The notes beneath the pieces are model-generated. The model made no database searches, was not told the DNA's origin, and was given only the letters and a program-made list of their open reading frames with translations. Below are positions 45,441 through 56,117 of a DNA stretch of 64,000 nt, in pieces. This DNA is from Xanthostigma xanthostigma (Eukaryota; Arthropoda; Insecta; Raphidioptera; Raphidiidae). Location of the stretch: contig OY754467.1 in NCBI GenBank assembly GCA_963575645.1, positions 33,601,108-33,665,107 of the forward strand. Reading direction: 5' to 3'. The first letter of the stretch is position 1. Every line of letters starts with the position of its first letter. The position numbers and the translations under genes were made by a program.

Positions 45441-45660
45441 GAATTTGTAGGCCCTTTAGTTTCGTCTACAATTTCGGTAGACATTTTCAAAGCAGGCCAA
45501 GTGTCTTCCTTGGCGGACACAGGTAAATGTGTCAATAACTGGTGTTCTCCCTTCTTTTACGCTCAGCATGCTAGTGTTCTCTGCTCGGTCGTAGTACGCT
45601 TTTCTGTAGGTGGTAACTAGAGTTTGTTCGAAGAGGATCCACACCGCCTTTAAATATATA
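45441..45660 (-). promoter_or_regulatory. Possible promoter and first coding exon
   Basis: On the minus strand a TATATATTTAAAG box (45649-45660) lies about 165 nt before AAAATGTCT, which opens MSTEIVDETKGPTNS and meets a GTAAAAG donor-like site at 45440. The layout resembles a short first exon of an insect gene. No second exon was identified, so this is a guess. Confidence 0.15.
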
Positions 45661-46878
45661 CACCGCAGTTGTAGACAAACATCAGATAGAAATACCAACG
45701 GACGGAACTTTAAAAATAAGAAAAATTTTGCGTAAGCGCTTTTGACTTTCGACCTCAGAAATCCAATATGATTTGGCATTTATGATTCCTAAGAAGAAAA
45801 TGGTTGAGTGCTCTCAGTAGATTTGAAATAGCCGGTAGCCCTGGTGATACAAGCAAGCATGTACTGTGACTGTATGTATGTTTTATAGAGAAGCGTGACT
45901 TAAAAAGTCCCGTAGCTGACAACACAGCCGTGAAACAGTCGTTTTAACGGAAACTACGTAGTAATACACACTCAGTTATGCATTCGTTTGATACACAAGC
46001 TGACATGTTAAAATGTAACGCGACACAATAGAAGTATGGAAATAATAATTTATCACTTGCAGAATAATAGATTTTGTCTCACACAAAATAATTATTGTGG
46101 ATTTAATTTCTTTAAAACAACCGTCCGGAGTTGTTTCATGAGCTAAGCGTGAAATCGTAGAAAAGACATTAAAGTATAATTATTACAGCACCTTAAGAGT
46201 TTTCAACTTTTTTACAACATTTTTTGTTCGCTCACACAAAATAATTATTATGAATTTAATTCTCTCCCGGAAATGTTTTAGAATATGAGTAAGATCGTTA
46301 AACGTTAAGGTTTCTTAATTTTTAAACATTTTCTATTTTCTTGAGCACTAAAGCTATTTTTGATTTAATTTAAACAGTACTAAGGTTTTTCAATAATATG
46401 AAAATTAATATAATTGGTTATTCGTCGACCAGAATGCAACTGGAGGACTCAATTTCTTCGTTACTAACTTGTACTCGCTTCTTCGCTCGGTTAAAAGTCG
46501 CTTTTGAGAGTAGTAGTATCTTAATTCGTCCATAGGCTGATAAAAAGTACCCAATATTTAGGTTTTGGGTACCAACCAATAATGTATCAAGTTTCGTCAA
46601 GTGCAGTCCAGCCATTCTCGAGTAATGACAAGTAGACAAATAAACATTCTGGAATGATTGTTTTCCCGTACGCAATGCCCAAGATATCTCCTAGAAAACA
46701 AAATTATAGGTCCCGCTACTATATTAGTTGATGCTGTAAGTCAATATGGGCTGCAGAAAGGATTGTCAAAAAAATTTATCTGACAATGACCTTAGATTCT
46801 GATCATATCATTACAGTTTAAAGTTTCCAAACATCATGAGCAATCTAATGTTGTATTCAAACTCCCTGCCATCTAGAA
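45661..46878. other. No gene recognised
   Basis: 46420-46660 carries a retroelement-like phrase on the minus strand (CGAGAATGGCTGGACTGC). Otherwise nothing supported. Confidence 0.35.
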
Positions 46879-47186
46879 CACGGGTGTCAGACTGATTTTT
46901 TTAAAGGGCCATTTATAAGATTTAGGGAGTGTTAGCGGGCCAGACTCTAAATTAAAAACTAAAACACATACTAAATTAAAATCTTTATTTAGTTTGAATC
47001 AATTTTCATATAAAGGTAATAAAAAGGGTAAATTATCTTGAGCTTAAGGATTCAACAATTTTAAAAATACGTGGTGGCATCGAATGCCGTCTAAAATCCT
47101 CACCGAATATGGATTCTGATCGCGGGCCGTATTGAAATGGCTTGAGGGCCGGATAAAGCCCGCGGGCCGTATCTTTGACATCACTG
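46879..47186. mobile_element. hAT MITE with perfect 8-bp duplication
   Basis: Ends CACGGGTGTCAGACTG and (reverse strand) CAGTGATGTCAAAGATACG, with ATCTAGAA on both sides (46871-46878, 47187-47194). The interior ends in GGGCCGGATAAAGCCCGCGG, typical of this hAT group. Confidence 0.9.
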
Positions 47187-47194
47187 ATCTAGAA

Positions 47195-47557
47195 CATTAG
47201 ATTGTACTCACACAAAAACAAATGATTTTTCTATATTGAAAAAGACCCCTTTTCAAGCTAAATTTTGATCAAAGTGCGTAGAAAAACGTTGTTTCTAAGT
47301 AGAAACTGTACAAAAAACGATGCTAAATACACGTATACACAGCTTAAGAAAAATATCGTTTCAATGGATCAATTAATTATGCAGGATCGATTTTGAAACT
47401 CTATTATGTTTTTCATGTGGAGAATTATTATGTTCACAATCTAAGACCATTGTCCATTAAGATTTTTTGAGAATCTTTTTTGCAACCTAGCATGAACTAA
47501 ATGTAACCAACAAATAGTTAACTAGGTGCTTAAATTTGTAGCTGGTGTATCGCTGAC
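47195..47557. other. No feature recognised
   Basis: Nothing supported. Confidence 0.4.
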
Positions 47558-47779
47558 CTTGGGACGATCCTTGTGGATCTTTGCCCCTTGGCCATGTGTC
47601 GCCGACTCAGCCGATACACAGAGAGTCCGATCGGCCACCATCGTTAGTATTTGAGTCACGACGGTTCGTGTTTGACAGCAATCACATTTATTCTTATCGC
47701 GCGATAGACGCCCGTTCGGGTTGAGGCAGGCAATAGTGTTTGCAGGTAGATATACCACCGTCAGTACAGTCAAACCAAT
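47558..47779 (-). CDS. Exon-like open segment of unknown kind
   Basis: A 222-nt minus-strand stretch is open throughout, clearly richer in GC than its surroundings, bounded by AG on one side and AAG|GTCAGC on the other. It reads VVYLPANTIACLNPNGRLS, RDKNKCDCCQTRTV and DRTLCVSAES. The upstream acceptor has no pyrimidine tract. The second frame is partly open as well (DCTDGGISTCKHYC). I do not recognise a domain. It may be an exon or a transposable element remnant. Confidence 0.15.
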
Positions 47780-47932
47780 CTGCTTTTATTTACGCAAGGC
47801 CCGCGGCCCAAAACCGTTTTATTGCAACCGCTTTACTTGTGATATTTACTGTCTTTGTTATACACCTACGGCAAATATTGGAGTGGAACTTGTAGATGTA
47901 TCAAGGATTCAAGAACGATTCAAACTAACGGC

Positions 47933-48323
47933 CAGCGTTGGATTTACAGTAGGGTAAGTAGGGGCTAGTGCCCAGGGCGGCAAAATTTGGAACGTGGAAT
48001 AAAATTCTTCGAAAAGTGTGATCGTGTTGAAAACATTCATAAATATTTTTTTTTCTGCTAAACGCGTTTGCCTCTGAAAATATGTCGCAGTTGATGAGCA
48101 ATCGTTTTGTTTGTCAATTTATGATTTTTAATACGAAAAAGAATGTTTTTTATCTAATTATCCCTTTAGAAAAAAAAGTATTTTGACATAAATGAATCAT
48201 TTTATTTATTTGAAAATTGTATACCGAACCTTTACCCCATTTTATGTAGGATTTAGGTAATGGGCTGGCATTTTTCACAGTGCCCCAGCCCCCAGGGCGG
48301 CATTTAGAGTAAATCCAGCCCTG
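47933..48323. mobile_element. hAT-like MITE (391 bp)
   Basis: Ends CAGCGTTGGATTTAC and (reverse strand) CAGGGCTGGATTTAC, both followed inward by CCCAGGGCGGCA-type sequence. Flanks CTAACGGC and CTAATGAC match at 6 of 8. Confidence 0.75.
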
Positions 48324-48544
48324 CTAATGACAGAAAATAAGAAAGGTTGCTCGAACTAGCAACACTAAATCTCGTTTCAGAAGATGCTGGGTTTGAATCT
48401 CGGTAAAGTCACAGAACTTTTCCGTACTGGTTCTCGATTTTTTCACCTATCTGTGCTTGTCATTTTTTATGGTTTCATAATTGGCGAAATGATTCCAACA
48501 AAATTACAATTACCCACAATTTTAAATTTAATAATTTTATTGTT

Positions 48545-48694
48545 TTCTTTTGTGTACGTGACAACAAACAACAAAATAACAAACAAGTTTATTGCTTAAA
48601 GATGACGTATTGTTGTCGTTATTTAGAGTGTATCATTGCGTGAGCAACAAGAGTTTGTCGTTATATCGAGTGCCGTTAAATGGAGTTTACACTG
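48545..48694 (-). mobile_element. pogo/Tigger terminal fragment
   Basis: Matches the right part of 3778-4238 (ATGACGTATTGTTGTCGTTA) and ends GGAGTTTACACTG followed by TA. The other end is lost. Confidence 0.7.
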
Positions 48695-48953
48695 TATAAA
48701 ATACTATTTTATTTTATGTATTAGTAATGATAAGTAAGCCACAATGTATCTTTTTTTTGGAAAATAAAAGATTTTTAGTAAAAAGAAAAACGATATAGGT
48801 TTATCAGTAACTGTGAAAGCTGTAAGCTTAGATTAATTTTGTATGAGAAAGAGTGCGACGCATAATATTATTGTACCTTTCTCTGTCTTGTTTGTTAAGG
48901 CACCGTCGTAATATTGCAATCGATTGATAATTAGAAAATAACTGTTTCCGCAG

Positions 48954-49014
48954 ACAAACAAGAAGAATGAGCGGAAGAAGCCAGAGATGATATTGGCAAT
49001 AAAGATTATTATTA
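48954..49014 (+). mobile_element. Severely truncated LINE tail with target duplication
   Basis: 61 bp ending ATTGGCAATAAAGATTATTA(TTA), flanked on both sides by TTTCCGCAG (48945-48953 and 49015-49023). The (ATT)n tail and 9-bp duplication show target-primed insertion. Confidence 0.65.
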
Positions 49015-49023
49015 TTTCCGCAG

Positions 49024-49120
49024 TCGAATCATACAGTTTGTGAACGGAGCTACGCTGCTGTGTACACAGCGGGTTTCTTCCGGTTCACCGGAGTTATATA
49101 CAAGGTTCGAATATCGAAAG
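49024..49120 (+). CDS. Exon-like segment next to a duplicated acceptor
   Basis: Bounded by TTTCCGCAG on the left and AAAG|GTGAGA (a strong donor) on the right. 97 nt, open in two frames (SNHTVCERSYAAVYTAGFF or QFVNGATLLCTQRVSSGSPE). No family recognised; might be an untranslated or coding exon, or chance. Confidence 0.2.
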
Positions 49121-49564
49121 GTGAGAGTCCGGTGTTATGCTTCGGATCGACATTTCGCACGAAAAACTTTATTATGTAACAGATCGGGAAGCCTGATACA
49201 GAGTTGTATTTATAATAAATTATGATTGAATGAACTGCTTCACATTCAGGTGAATCTAAATCATATTTTGCATAGTTTTTGTAACGCAGTAGTCGAACGC
49301 ATAGGTAAAAGAATTTTTTGCACATCTTCCCTACCATTGCCATATCTAACGCAACCTTTCTCAAAATTGAAATGTCAAAAATTTTAAAAATCACGTGAAA
49401 ATCAGCTATTTTATAGGGAGTGCGTACAAAGAATAGTATAATATGAACTCGTACGTGATGATATAATAGCTCATGTGGCTATTAAAACTCGCTGGGTCTC
49501 ATTAACATGAATAGAATAGAATATATTTGTTCAAATACCACCATTACGAGGCATAACATCGTCT

Positions 49565-49805
49565 AATACAATTAAAAAAAATTGGTTGTCTGTAAAGTCG
49601 GTTTACGGACGATAGTTTTACGTGATAACGTCATAAAGAAACATTGAAATGCGTATAAGGCGACGCTTGGGCCGATCGTGCCTCTCTATCGCTTATACCG
49701 CGCTCTCGCTTGCACGCTCAGGCTCAGGCGGAACGTGACACTTTTTCGTGCGTGCAGCCGGTGTTTCATCAATTTATAAGACGTTATCACGTCAAAAAAA
49801 AATCA
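49565..49805 (+). repeat. GACGTGATAACGTC inverted-end element, copy 2
   Basis: Starts TTGGTTGTCTGTAAAGTCGG, with an inner pair ACGTGATAACGTC and GACGTTATCACGT. The middle has TCGTGCGTGCAGCCGGTG. Same element as 27990-28190, reversed. Sits in the 3' UTR of the LINE relic. Confidence 0.65.
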
Positions 49806-50066
49806 AATTTGAAGCACTAGTAAAAGAAATCTTCTATAGTATAATGGCCAGCCTCAATCAATTTCCTCCTCATAAGATTCTTGAACTATTTTAGGGGAAG
49901 GTTTTGAACATCGCGAGGCAGTTTATTGAATAATCTAATTGATATGCAGACGAAACTGCTATTTGTTTTTTGTAGTCGGTGAGGTGGTAATCTAAGATTA
50001 TGTTTATATCTTACATTATACGAGTGACAATCAGAGCTGCAATTCAGTTCATCATATTTTGTTTAA

Positions 50067-50582
50067 TCTATATATTTATATAAAAATGAATCCCTATATC
50101 CCTTGGTCACGCCATCACGCGTGAACGGCTGGACCGATTTCAATATTTTTTTTTGTTGTGTTTGTTATTGTCAGGAGAAGGTTCTTATGACAGAAAAAAT
50201 TCAAAAAATTGCGCGGAAAAAGAGAAAATTTAAGAATCCTTATTTAAGAAAACTTAACAACCATATATCTAGATCGAGGATGTAAAAAAACTGAATATCG
50301 TTTAAAATAAATGCTTTTTTTTTTCGAGCACGACGGCGCAGCCGGAGTGAACCCTCGAAATAGAGCAAGTGTTTTAAAGACCAGTTATCCACGAATACTT
50401 TACGCTATTTTTTTTCGAGCACGACGGCGCAGCCGGAGTGCTCGACATACACACATATACGCCCATGTATATTTTAAAATAGCTAGCAATTAATAAAATA
50501 GATAGATAGATAGATAGATGTTCCAATTAAATTGTTTTATTATTTCACTTTATACGTAGCGAAGCACATACAGGGCCGCTAG
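50067..50582 (+). mobile_element. Non-autonomous Helitron
   Basis: Starts TCTATATATTTATATAAAAA and GTGAACGGCTGGACCGATTT, ends GAAGCACATACAGGGCCGCTAG, and is flanked by A on the left and T on the right with no duplication, the Helitron rule. The interior has two copies of TTCGAGCACGACGGCGCAGC (50319, 50410) and a (TAGA)n run at 50496-50518. Removing it rejoins the LINE reading blocks LLY and IKQNM. Confidence 0.85.
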
Positions 50583-51038
50583 TGTACAATAACGCATGAA
50601 GAATAAACAATGACGGCAGGGTTAGTATTTTGTAATAAACAAAAATTAATTTGCAATGTTCTTTAGGTGAAACTCTGGCCATAGCCCTAACGGCTCTATT
50701 CGAATCCATGGAGTTTCCCCATAGTAACACACCATAGCTATAATTTAATAGTCGAATAACCCGAAATATGCTGTTCGTGCAGCCTCAATAGATACAACAT
50801 GCGAAACCCTTCTTATAGCGTATATTGCAGATGTCACATTCACCATGTCTATCGCGTACTATATAGAAATATAACCTACTATTTTTATGCTCAAAGATGT
50901 TTTCATGAGAAGCTCTTAATTTTTTTATTTTTCGAATGAATGCATTTCTAAAAAAAGCGAATTTTTAACTTCATATTGTATCAATATTGTCGTTTGTTGA
51001 AATTTACGTACTTTAAAAATTCATGTTCTCTTTCTCAG

Positions 51039-51175
51039 ATGATAACTGTAACACTGTTTGTATTGCATTTGCTACTCGCTACACCTGTAAACTTGTTATA
51101 TAATAAAAATACAAAACGAGTGGGCCGAAGTTTAACTTCGAAACAGCGATTTCTTGCCGCTGCGTTCTTTTCAAG
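51039..51175 (+). CDS. Candidate exon 1 of a secreted peptide gene
   Basis: A pyrimidine-rich acceptor (TTCTCTTTCTCAG) is followed directly by ATG. The frame MITVTLFVLHLLLATPVNLL is a good signal peptide, followed by YNKNTKRVGRSLTSKQRFLA, and closes at TTTTCAAG|GTTTGT, a usable donor. 45 codons plus two bases. A dibasic KR occurs after the presumed cleavage region. It joins in phase to 55709-55817. I do not recognise a family. A 5' UTR exon would be required upstream. Chance is a real alternative, since evidence is only splice signals and a hydrophobic start. Confidence 0.25.
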
Positions 51176-52132
51176 GTTTGTACAAAATTCAACATTCTAC
51201 ATCAGCATGATAGTTATTTAATCGCGAAAGTCTGAAATGAATATTCGGTCGCGACATTTTCTATTCGTCTTTCATTAAAGAAAACATCGGTCAAAATTTG
51301 ATTTTCTTCAACGATTTCAAACAAATTTTGGAAAGGGTTTTTATCTAATCATGTGGATAGACCGTTATTATTTTTGTAATACTGCTTTGTGATTTAAATT
51401 TTTATTTATATCATGAATGAAACAAATCCGGGAAAAACTTACAACTTAAAAAAAATATAAATTACCCGAATCTTAAAAGTATTTCTTGAACGCACCTCCT
51501 ATAAAATAGTTGATTTTCACATCTTAACATATTTGTAATATTTTTAACATATTGGAATCTATGTGCATTGTTCAGCGCCTACTTCTGTCAGATGTATTTT
51601 TTCTTCTTTCTTTACGCACTAGTGCGTAAACGTGTCATTTTACTGTCGTATACTATAAAGCAGCTGTTTTATGGGGGATCGTGGGAAGAATGAATTTGAT
51701 TATCATCCCTGAATGATTTGAAAAAAAGGGATAGCGGCTGTAGTGCGTGGTTCTGAAGTAGCGGAAAGTGTTGTTGTTATTTCGCTATCAGCAAGTCGAC
51801 TCCGCTCTATACGGGGTGCTAAAATGGAAAATGGCGTGCACAAGTCAATTACGTATATTAGGTTTTCTTTATATTATTCTGATGTAGCATGCTTCACAAG
51901 ACTGTAATACGGATTCAATGGGTCTGACCTAACCTCACTGGGGAATTTTTTAATCTCTAAGTTGGTACTGAAGTGCACTTACATTTATACCTATTGGCTA
52001 TTACGGATATCTGTTATGCTACACAGGTCGGCGGTAAATTTGATTTTATCGATTCTAGAAATGTAATTAAATTCAATTCGTCTGGGAAGTTATTGATTTG
52101 TTTGTGGCGAAATATGCTACATTAAGTCAATA
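51176..52132. other. No feature recognised
   Basis: Intron in the candidate model; otherwise nothing supported. 51660-51850 is less AT-rich but has no frame. Confidence 0.35.
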
Positions 52133-52558
52133 TTAATAATAATAATGCATTTAACGTCCGTTTCTCGACTTTATATCATTATATATTCGCACCATTACTA
52201 TTTTCCATCCATCATACTTCCCGCTATTTTCTACATTTTATCAACTTCCACTTAATCAATAGCAATAGGCGAATGAAGGAATTTTAGGACATTAGGATAA
52301 GATAGGAAAATTTTGAGCATAGGAGTTTGACGGGTAATCGGAAAAGGCCTTGAATAAGGAACCATCTCGATATTTATCTGGAATTATTGAGGGAAACCAT
52401 GGATAACCTCAACAAGATGGCCGGTGCAGGAATTTATCGTTTCTCGACGAGTGGTAGCAGGAAAAAGTCCCAGCCACATCTGTCCCCGCCGGAATTCGAA
52501 CCCGGTACCTCCCGAAAGCGAGTCTAGTTTTCTCACCACTGTGTTACCCCGCTCGGTA
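52133..52558 (-). mobile_element. SINE, full-length reversed copy
   Basis: On the minus strand begins ACCGAGCGGGGTAACACAGT, with a tRNA-type A box region and GGTACCGGGTTCGAATTCCGG (B box), then the same body as 61783-62218 and an (ATT)n tail at 52133-52147. Confidence 0.85.
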
Positions 52559-52679
52559 CATTAAGCCAATTATAAACACCTTTTGTACGTTTATACTCTC
52601 GAACTAAATTTGAATAAATTTATAGCAGCAGTTCGTTATTTTATTTCCAATAATTTGATGTATTATTAATATAGTTAAA

Positions 52680-52965
52680 CGCCGATTTTCGCCCAAAACA
52701 ATAGGACTCTTCATATTTACATGTCAAACATCTTACCCAAATTTGGTTTCAATTCACTACGCAGTTTGACCTGTATCGTGTTGATGGACAAACAGACGTG
52801 TTTCAAAAATACATAGTTTGGTCTTGGAAGACCTTAAAAGGAAAAAATATTCTAAAATTTTTTATAGTGATTTTTGACGTAAATTACCAATCTACAAGTG
52901 AGGTATGGTAACTACCATCACTTGTGGATTGGTAAGATACCGAAAGAACTTTGATATAGCTGTGT
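52680..52965 (-). mobile_element. Dispersed host-element family, partial copy
   Basis: Minus strand shares ACACGATACAGGTCAAACTG, AAACCAAATTTGGGTAAGAT and ACAAGTGATGGTAG-type palindrome with the copies at 43 and 58 kb. Truncated on the array side. Confidence 0.6.
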
Positions 52966-53731
52966 TGCGCAAACTTGAAAAAATAACTTTTATTTCTTTA
53001 AAAAAGTCATGTATAGCTATATTCGTAAAGACTTCTGGTATTTTTTTGTAGTCTAAGCAAATCCAATTTCAAATCTATATAGAAAACGACATTGCCAAGA
53101 GAGACAATGCATATGAACCATCCCTTTTATTAATAGAGAAGATGAAATCTTATGTGTATATTATACTTCTTTGCAATGTTCCATGGTTTACCGGACAAAC
53201 AAAAGATAAAAGATATTTAATAACATTTGGTAGATAAAAAAGGTTGATTAGAGACTTATATATCTTGTTTTTTTGATTACAATTTTAATTTATTCTAATT
53301 ACACAAATAAACCCTACTAGAAATAATAAAGAGCAAGAAAAATATTTGTTACTTAACGCCTAAAGGTACTTTAAAATTGTTTCAGTAGTCGTTTTGAAGT
53401 TCGTAACAAATGAATAAATATTTTAATTAACTTTGTTTGGAAGTGAAAATTTGAAAATGGAATCTAAATATTCGAATAAATATTGACCATAATAAATTTA
53501 AATTTTTGTCTGGAGGCAGCACATATTTTTTTAAAAAATATATCTAGTTGTAGCTATATTATACTTGGATAATACATACATTTGAGGTTATTGATAGACG
53601 GACATAAGCTTGCTAACCTTCCTTATCTTAGTTTTATGAATGGTGACTATGGTAACAGCTCTGATACCGTCTTGAAGTAAATACTTTTTAGTTAAAAAAT
53701 ACATCGTTTAAAAAATAAAAATTTTATAATA
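52966..53731. other. No feature recognised
   Basis: AT-rich, nothing supported. Confidence 0.4.
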
Positions 53732-53803
53732 TGTCCCATCAGGGATCGAACCCGCGACCTTTGCGTTATTAGCACGACGCTCTAACCAACTGATCCATAG
53801 ACC
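53732..53803 (-). tRNA. tRNA-Ile(AAT)-like sequence, probably a pseudogene
   Basis: The minus strand reads CAGTTGGTTAGAGCGTCGTG, CTAATAA (loop with anticodon AAT), AAAGGTCGCGGGTTCGATCC. It closely follows eukaryotic tRNA-Ile(AAT). Differences break pairs: GATC for GCTC in the D stem, CGCAA for CGCGA in the anticodon stem, and two weak acceptor pairs. Both promoter boxes are intact. It is a recent tRNA pseudogene, a SINE head, or possibly a divergent gene. Confidence 0.55.
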
Positions 53804-54755
53804 TATGATTGCTATATGCCTTACAACAGTATACAAGTAAGAATGAAATGTATCTGTCCATCCGGACAAGATACACAAAAAGCAAGATAAATAAAATTCG
53901 ATAAAAACAATATTGATCAATTAAACTCCATAGTTGTTTTTTTTTTTAATATAATTGATAGCTTTAGGATATTTAAAGATGAATTTTAACGTCAGCTTTT
54001 TGCTTAGTAAATTTTTTTGTGTGCATGAACTCGGTAATTAAATGACAAAACCAGAGGATTATTTTTAATATTTTTTTCTAGAATGTAATGTAGGCAGAGT
54101 ACATTAGTAAAAATAGTTCCCAAAATCTGCCAACCTGTTTTAAAAATAGATAGAATTGCCTACAGCATTATCAACTACTAAATTAAATTAAAACTAATAA
54201 AGTAACTTAATTTCTAACTAAAAATTAATCTGACTAGTTTGTTGACACCTTTGGACTACCCAATAATTCACAACCTATTATTGTAATACGTCAGTTTTAG
54301 ATTTAATGAAACTAGATATCATTCACATTTGTATTGCACTTGCTTATGATGAATTTTAATCATTTTCCCACTATTTTTCTATTTTTGTTTCGCCTACACG
54401 TGCGTACATATTTTTTTTAAATCTCTGATTACTTTTTACCTAGATTTGTTTGCTTTTTATTTGTAAAATGTTATGTAAATAAACCCTTTTTTTAAATGTT
54501 TATTCGTGTATTAACATTATTTGCTGTTTTCATATCGGTAAATGTTTGGACTCGCTAGTCGGCTGCGAAAATTAAAAATACTGTTTATATAAAAGTACGT
54601 TTAAACAAACAACGTATTCAATATTATACAGGATATTTAAATTAATCACAAAATTCAGGAATATTATCGTAATGAAAAGCAACCCTTCATTCATTCAATA
54701 AATTGTATTTAATATGCACTTATTTGTATCTCGCGTCTTATTACACGTCACGATT
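53804..54755. other. No feature recognised
   Basis: AT-rich, nothing supported. Confidence 0.4.
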
Positions 54756-55313
54756 AAAAAATGACGGACAAGAGCGAGTCGAATTCGCGCACCGAGGGTT
54801 CCGTACAAACTTGTAGGTATGTAAATAGTTCGTCCATCACGGGAATCGAGTTTAGAAGATTTTTCCCGCTTAGCCGTTGGAAAACTGTTGTCCCCATACA
54901 TCGACAAACGTCACAAAAGCGTTGCAATGAGTTCAAATGAACTACTGAACTATATTGTAACTAGTGGCTATATCCGACGGTCTAGTTGCCGTACCGTATT
55001 GTATGCGAGAGTTCTCATATTGTGCTGTATAAACGCACCGGTAGCGGACTCTTGTTTTGTATCAGAACTGTTACTGTGTACGTGCGTAGCATGTTGTTGC
55101 GGCTTAATAACATTATTTTTTTGTGATGTAACTACAAATTTACGGTTTTAGGATTTTTCCCTTTACTTAAGTGTTATAAGACATTGCTTCTTGTCAAATT
55201 TCATGATTCTAGGTCAACGAGAAGTACCCTATAGGTTTTGATTTTCCAGAGTCTTGACAGACGGACAACAAAGAGTTTCTTTTTTCCTTTTGAGGTACGG
55301 AACCCCAAAAAAA
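54756..55313 (-). repeat. GGGTTCCGTACC family, copy 2 (full, reversed)
   Basis: Reverse complement of 7944-8512 over its full length, from the GAGTCGAATTCGCGCACCGA side to GAGGTACGGAACCCC. Short frames inside are shadows. Confidence 0.7.
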
Positions 55314-55708
55314 GGAGAACTCGCGTCCAGAGGATTTCGTACCCTTATAACAATGTGGAAAAAAAAGTTTATCACGTAATAATTCCCCACAGAATTATAA
55401 ATTAACGATTTTCGGATTCTTTCCTTTATTTGTGCTATGAGACATTTCTTCGTGCTAAATTTCAAAATTCTAGGTCATCGGAAAGGGGATGACCCCTAAA
55501 CGGGAGAATTGAACATGTTAAAATTTTGAGAACACGGTCATGTTTCGAGAATATGCTGTACTGTGGTGCAATAATGCCTCTATGAGGAAATATCATCTCT
55601 TTTCCAGTGAAGTTAATAAATACATTCAACAGTGTACACTTTTATAGCTGCATCTGTAGGTAGTAGGTATAAGATTACGAGGACATTCTGCTGTCTGCGT
55701 CATTTCAG

Positions 55709-55817
55709 AAACAGAGGACCAACGGCGATATTCCTATTGTTCTCTTCGCAACAAGCGGTTACTGTAACAATGGCGCAGCGCTTTTCAACCCGTTCTGTCG
55801 GGTACCTCTTTCTGTGA
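55709..55817 (+). CDS. Candidate exon 2 of the secreted peptide gene
   Basis: Preceded by a strong acceptor (CTGCTGTCTGCGTCATTTCAG). Its first base completes the codon split at 51175, and the frame then runs NRGPTAIFLLFSSQQAVTV, TMAQRFSTRSVGYLFL to a stop at 55815. The predicted product would be about 81 residues including the signal peptide. The in-phase join could happen by chance one time in three. No family recognised. Confidence 0.2.
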
Positions 55818-56117
55818 AAATTAAATTATTGCACATTCCATCGACAACGACTGCTTTGTATGTCGGTAATAACAATTAACGCTTTTCACGTTTTTCTTTC
55901 AGACAAAAAATGCAGCTAATTGCCTTTTTCATCAACATAAATCAGTTGCGTGGCCAGCATTTTTTATTCGCCTACAAAATAATAAAGCCACTGCCATTGA
56001 ATGGTTGAGAACTTTAAATTTTTGCGGGTTTATGGGATGTTTAGTTAAAATTAACATTTCTTCAAGATTGTTCTCTGAACGCAGTGTGTTTTTTTACGAT
56101 GTTTTTGTAAAATATCG

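Larger units (their letters stand above)
49510..50860 (-). pseudogene. Jockey-like LINE relic interrupted twice
   Basis: On the minus strand, upstream part (50860-50583): SAIYAIRRVSHVVSIEAART, AYFGL, a frameshift, YGVLLWGNSMDSNRAVRAMA, HCKLIFVYYKILTLPSLFIL, HALLY. Then a Helitron. Downstream part (50066-49814): SYNVRYKHNLRLPPHRLQKT, RLFNKLPRDVQN, a stop, and AGHYTIEDFFY with a stop. These are the ordered C-terminal blocks of Jockey/CR1-type reverse transcriptases. The 3' UTR holds a second insertion (49565-49805) and ends in a TATTC-repeat tail at about 49515. Several stops and frameshifts. Confidence 0.8.

Noticed and set aside
45456..45779. 107-codon minus-strand frame as a coding region
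   Set aside because: It spans the presumed TATA box and leader of the alternative first-exon model and shows no domain; chance openness is more likely.
49050..49394. 114-codon minus-strand frame
   Set aside because: No recognisable domain and it overlaps the better-supported exon-like segment on the other strand; left uncalled.
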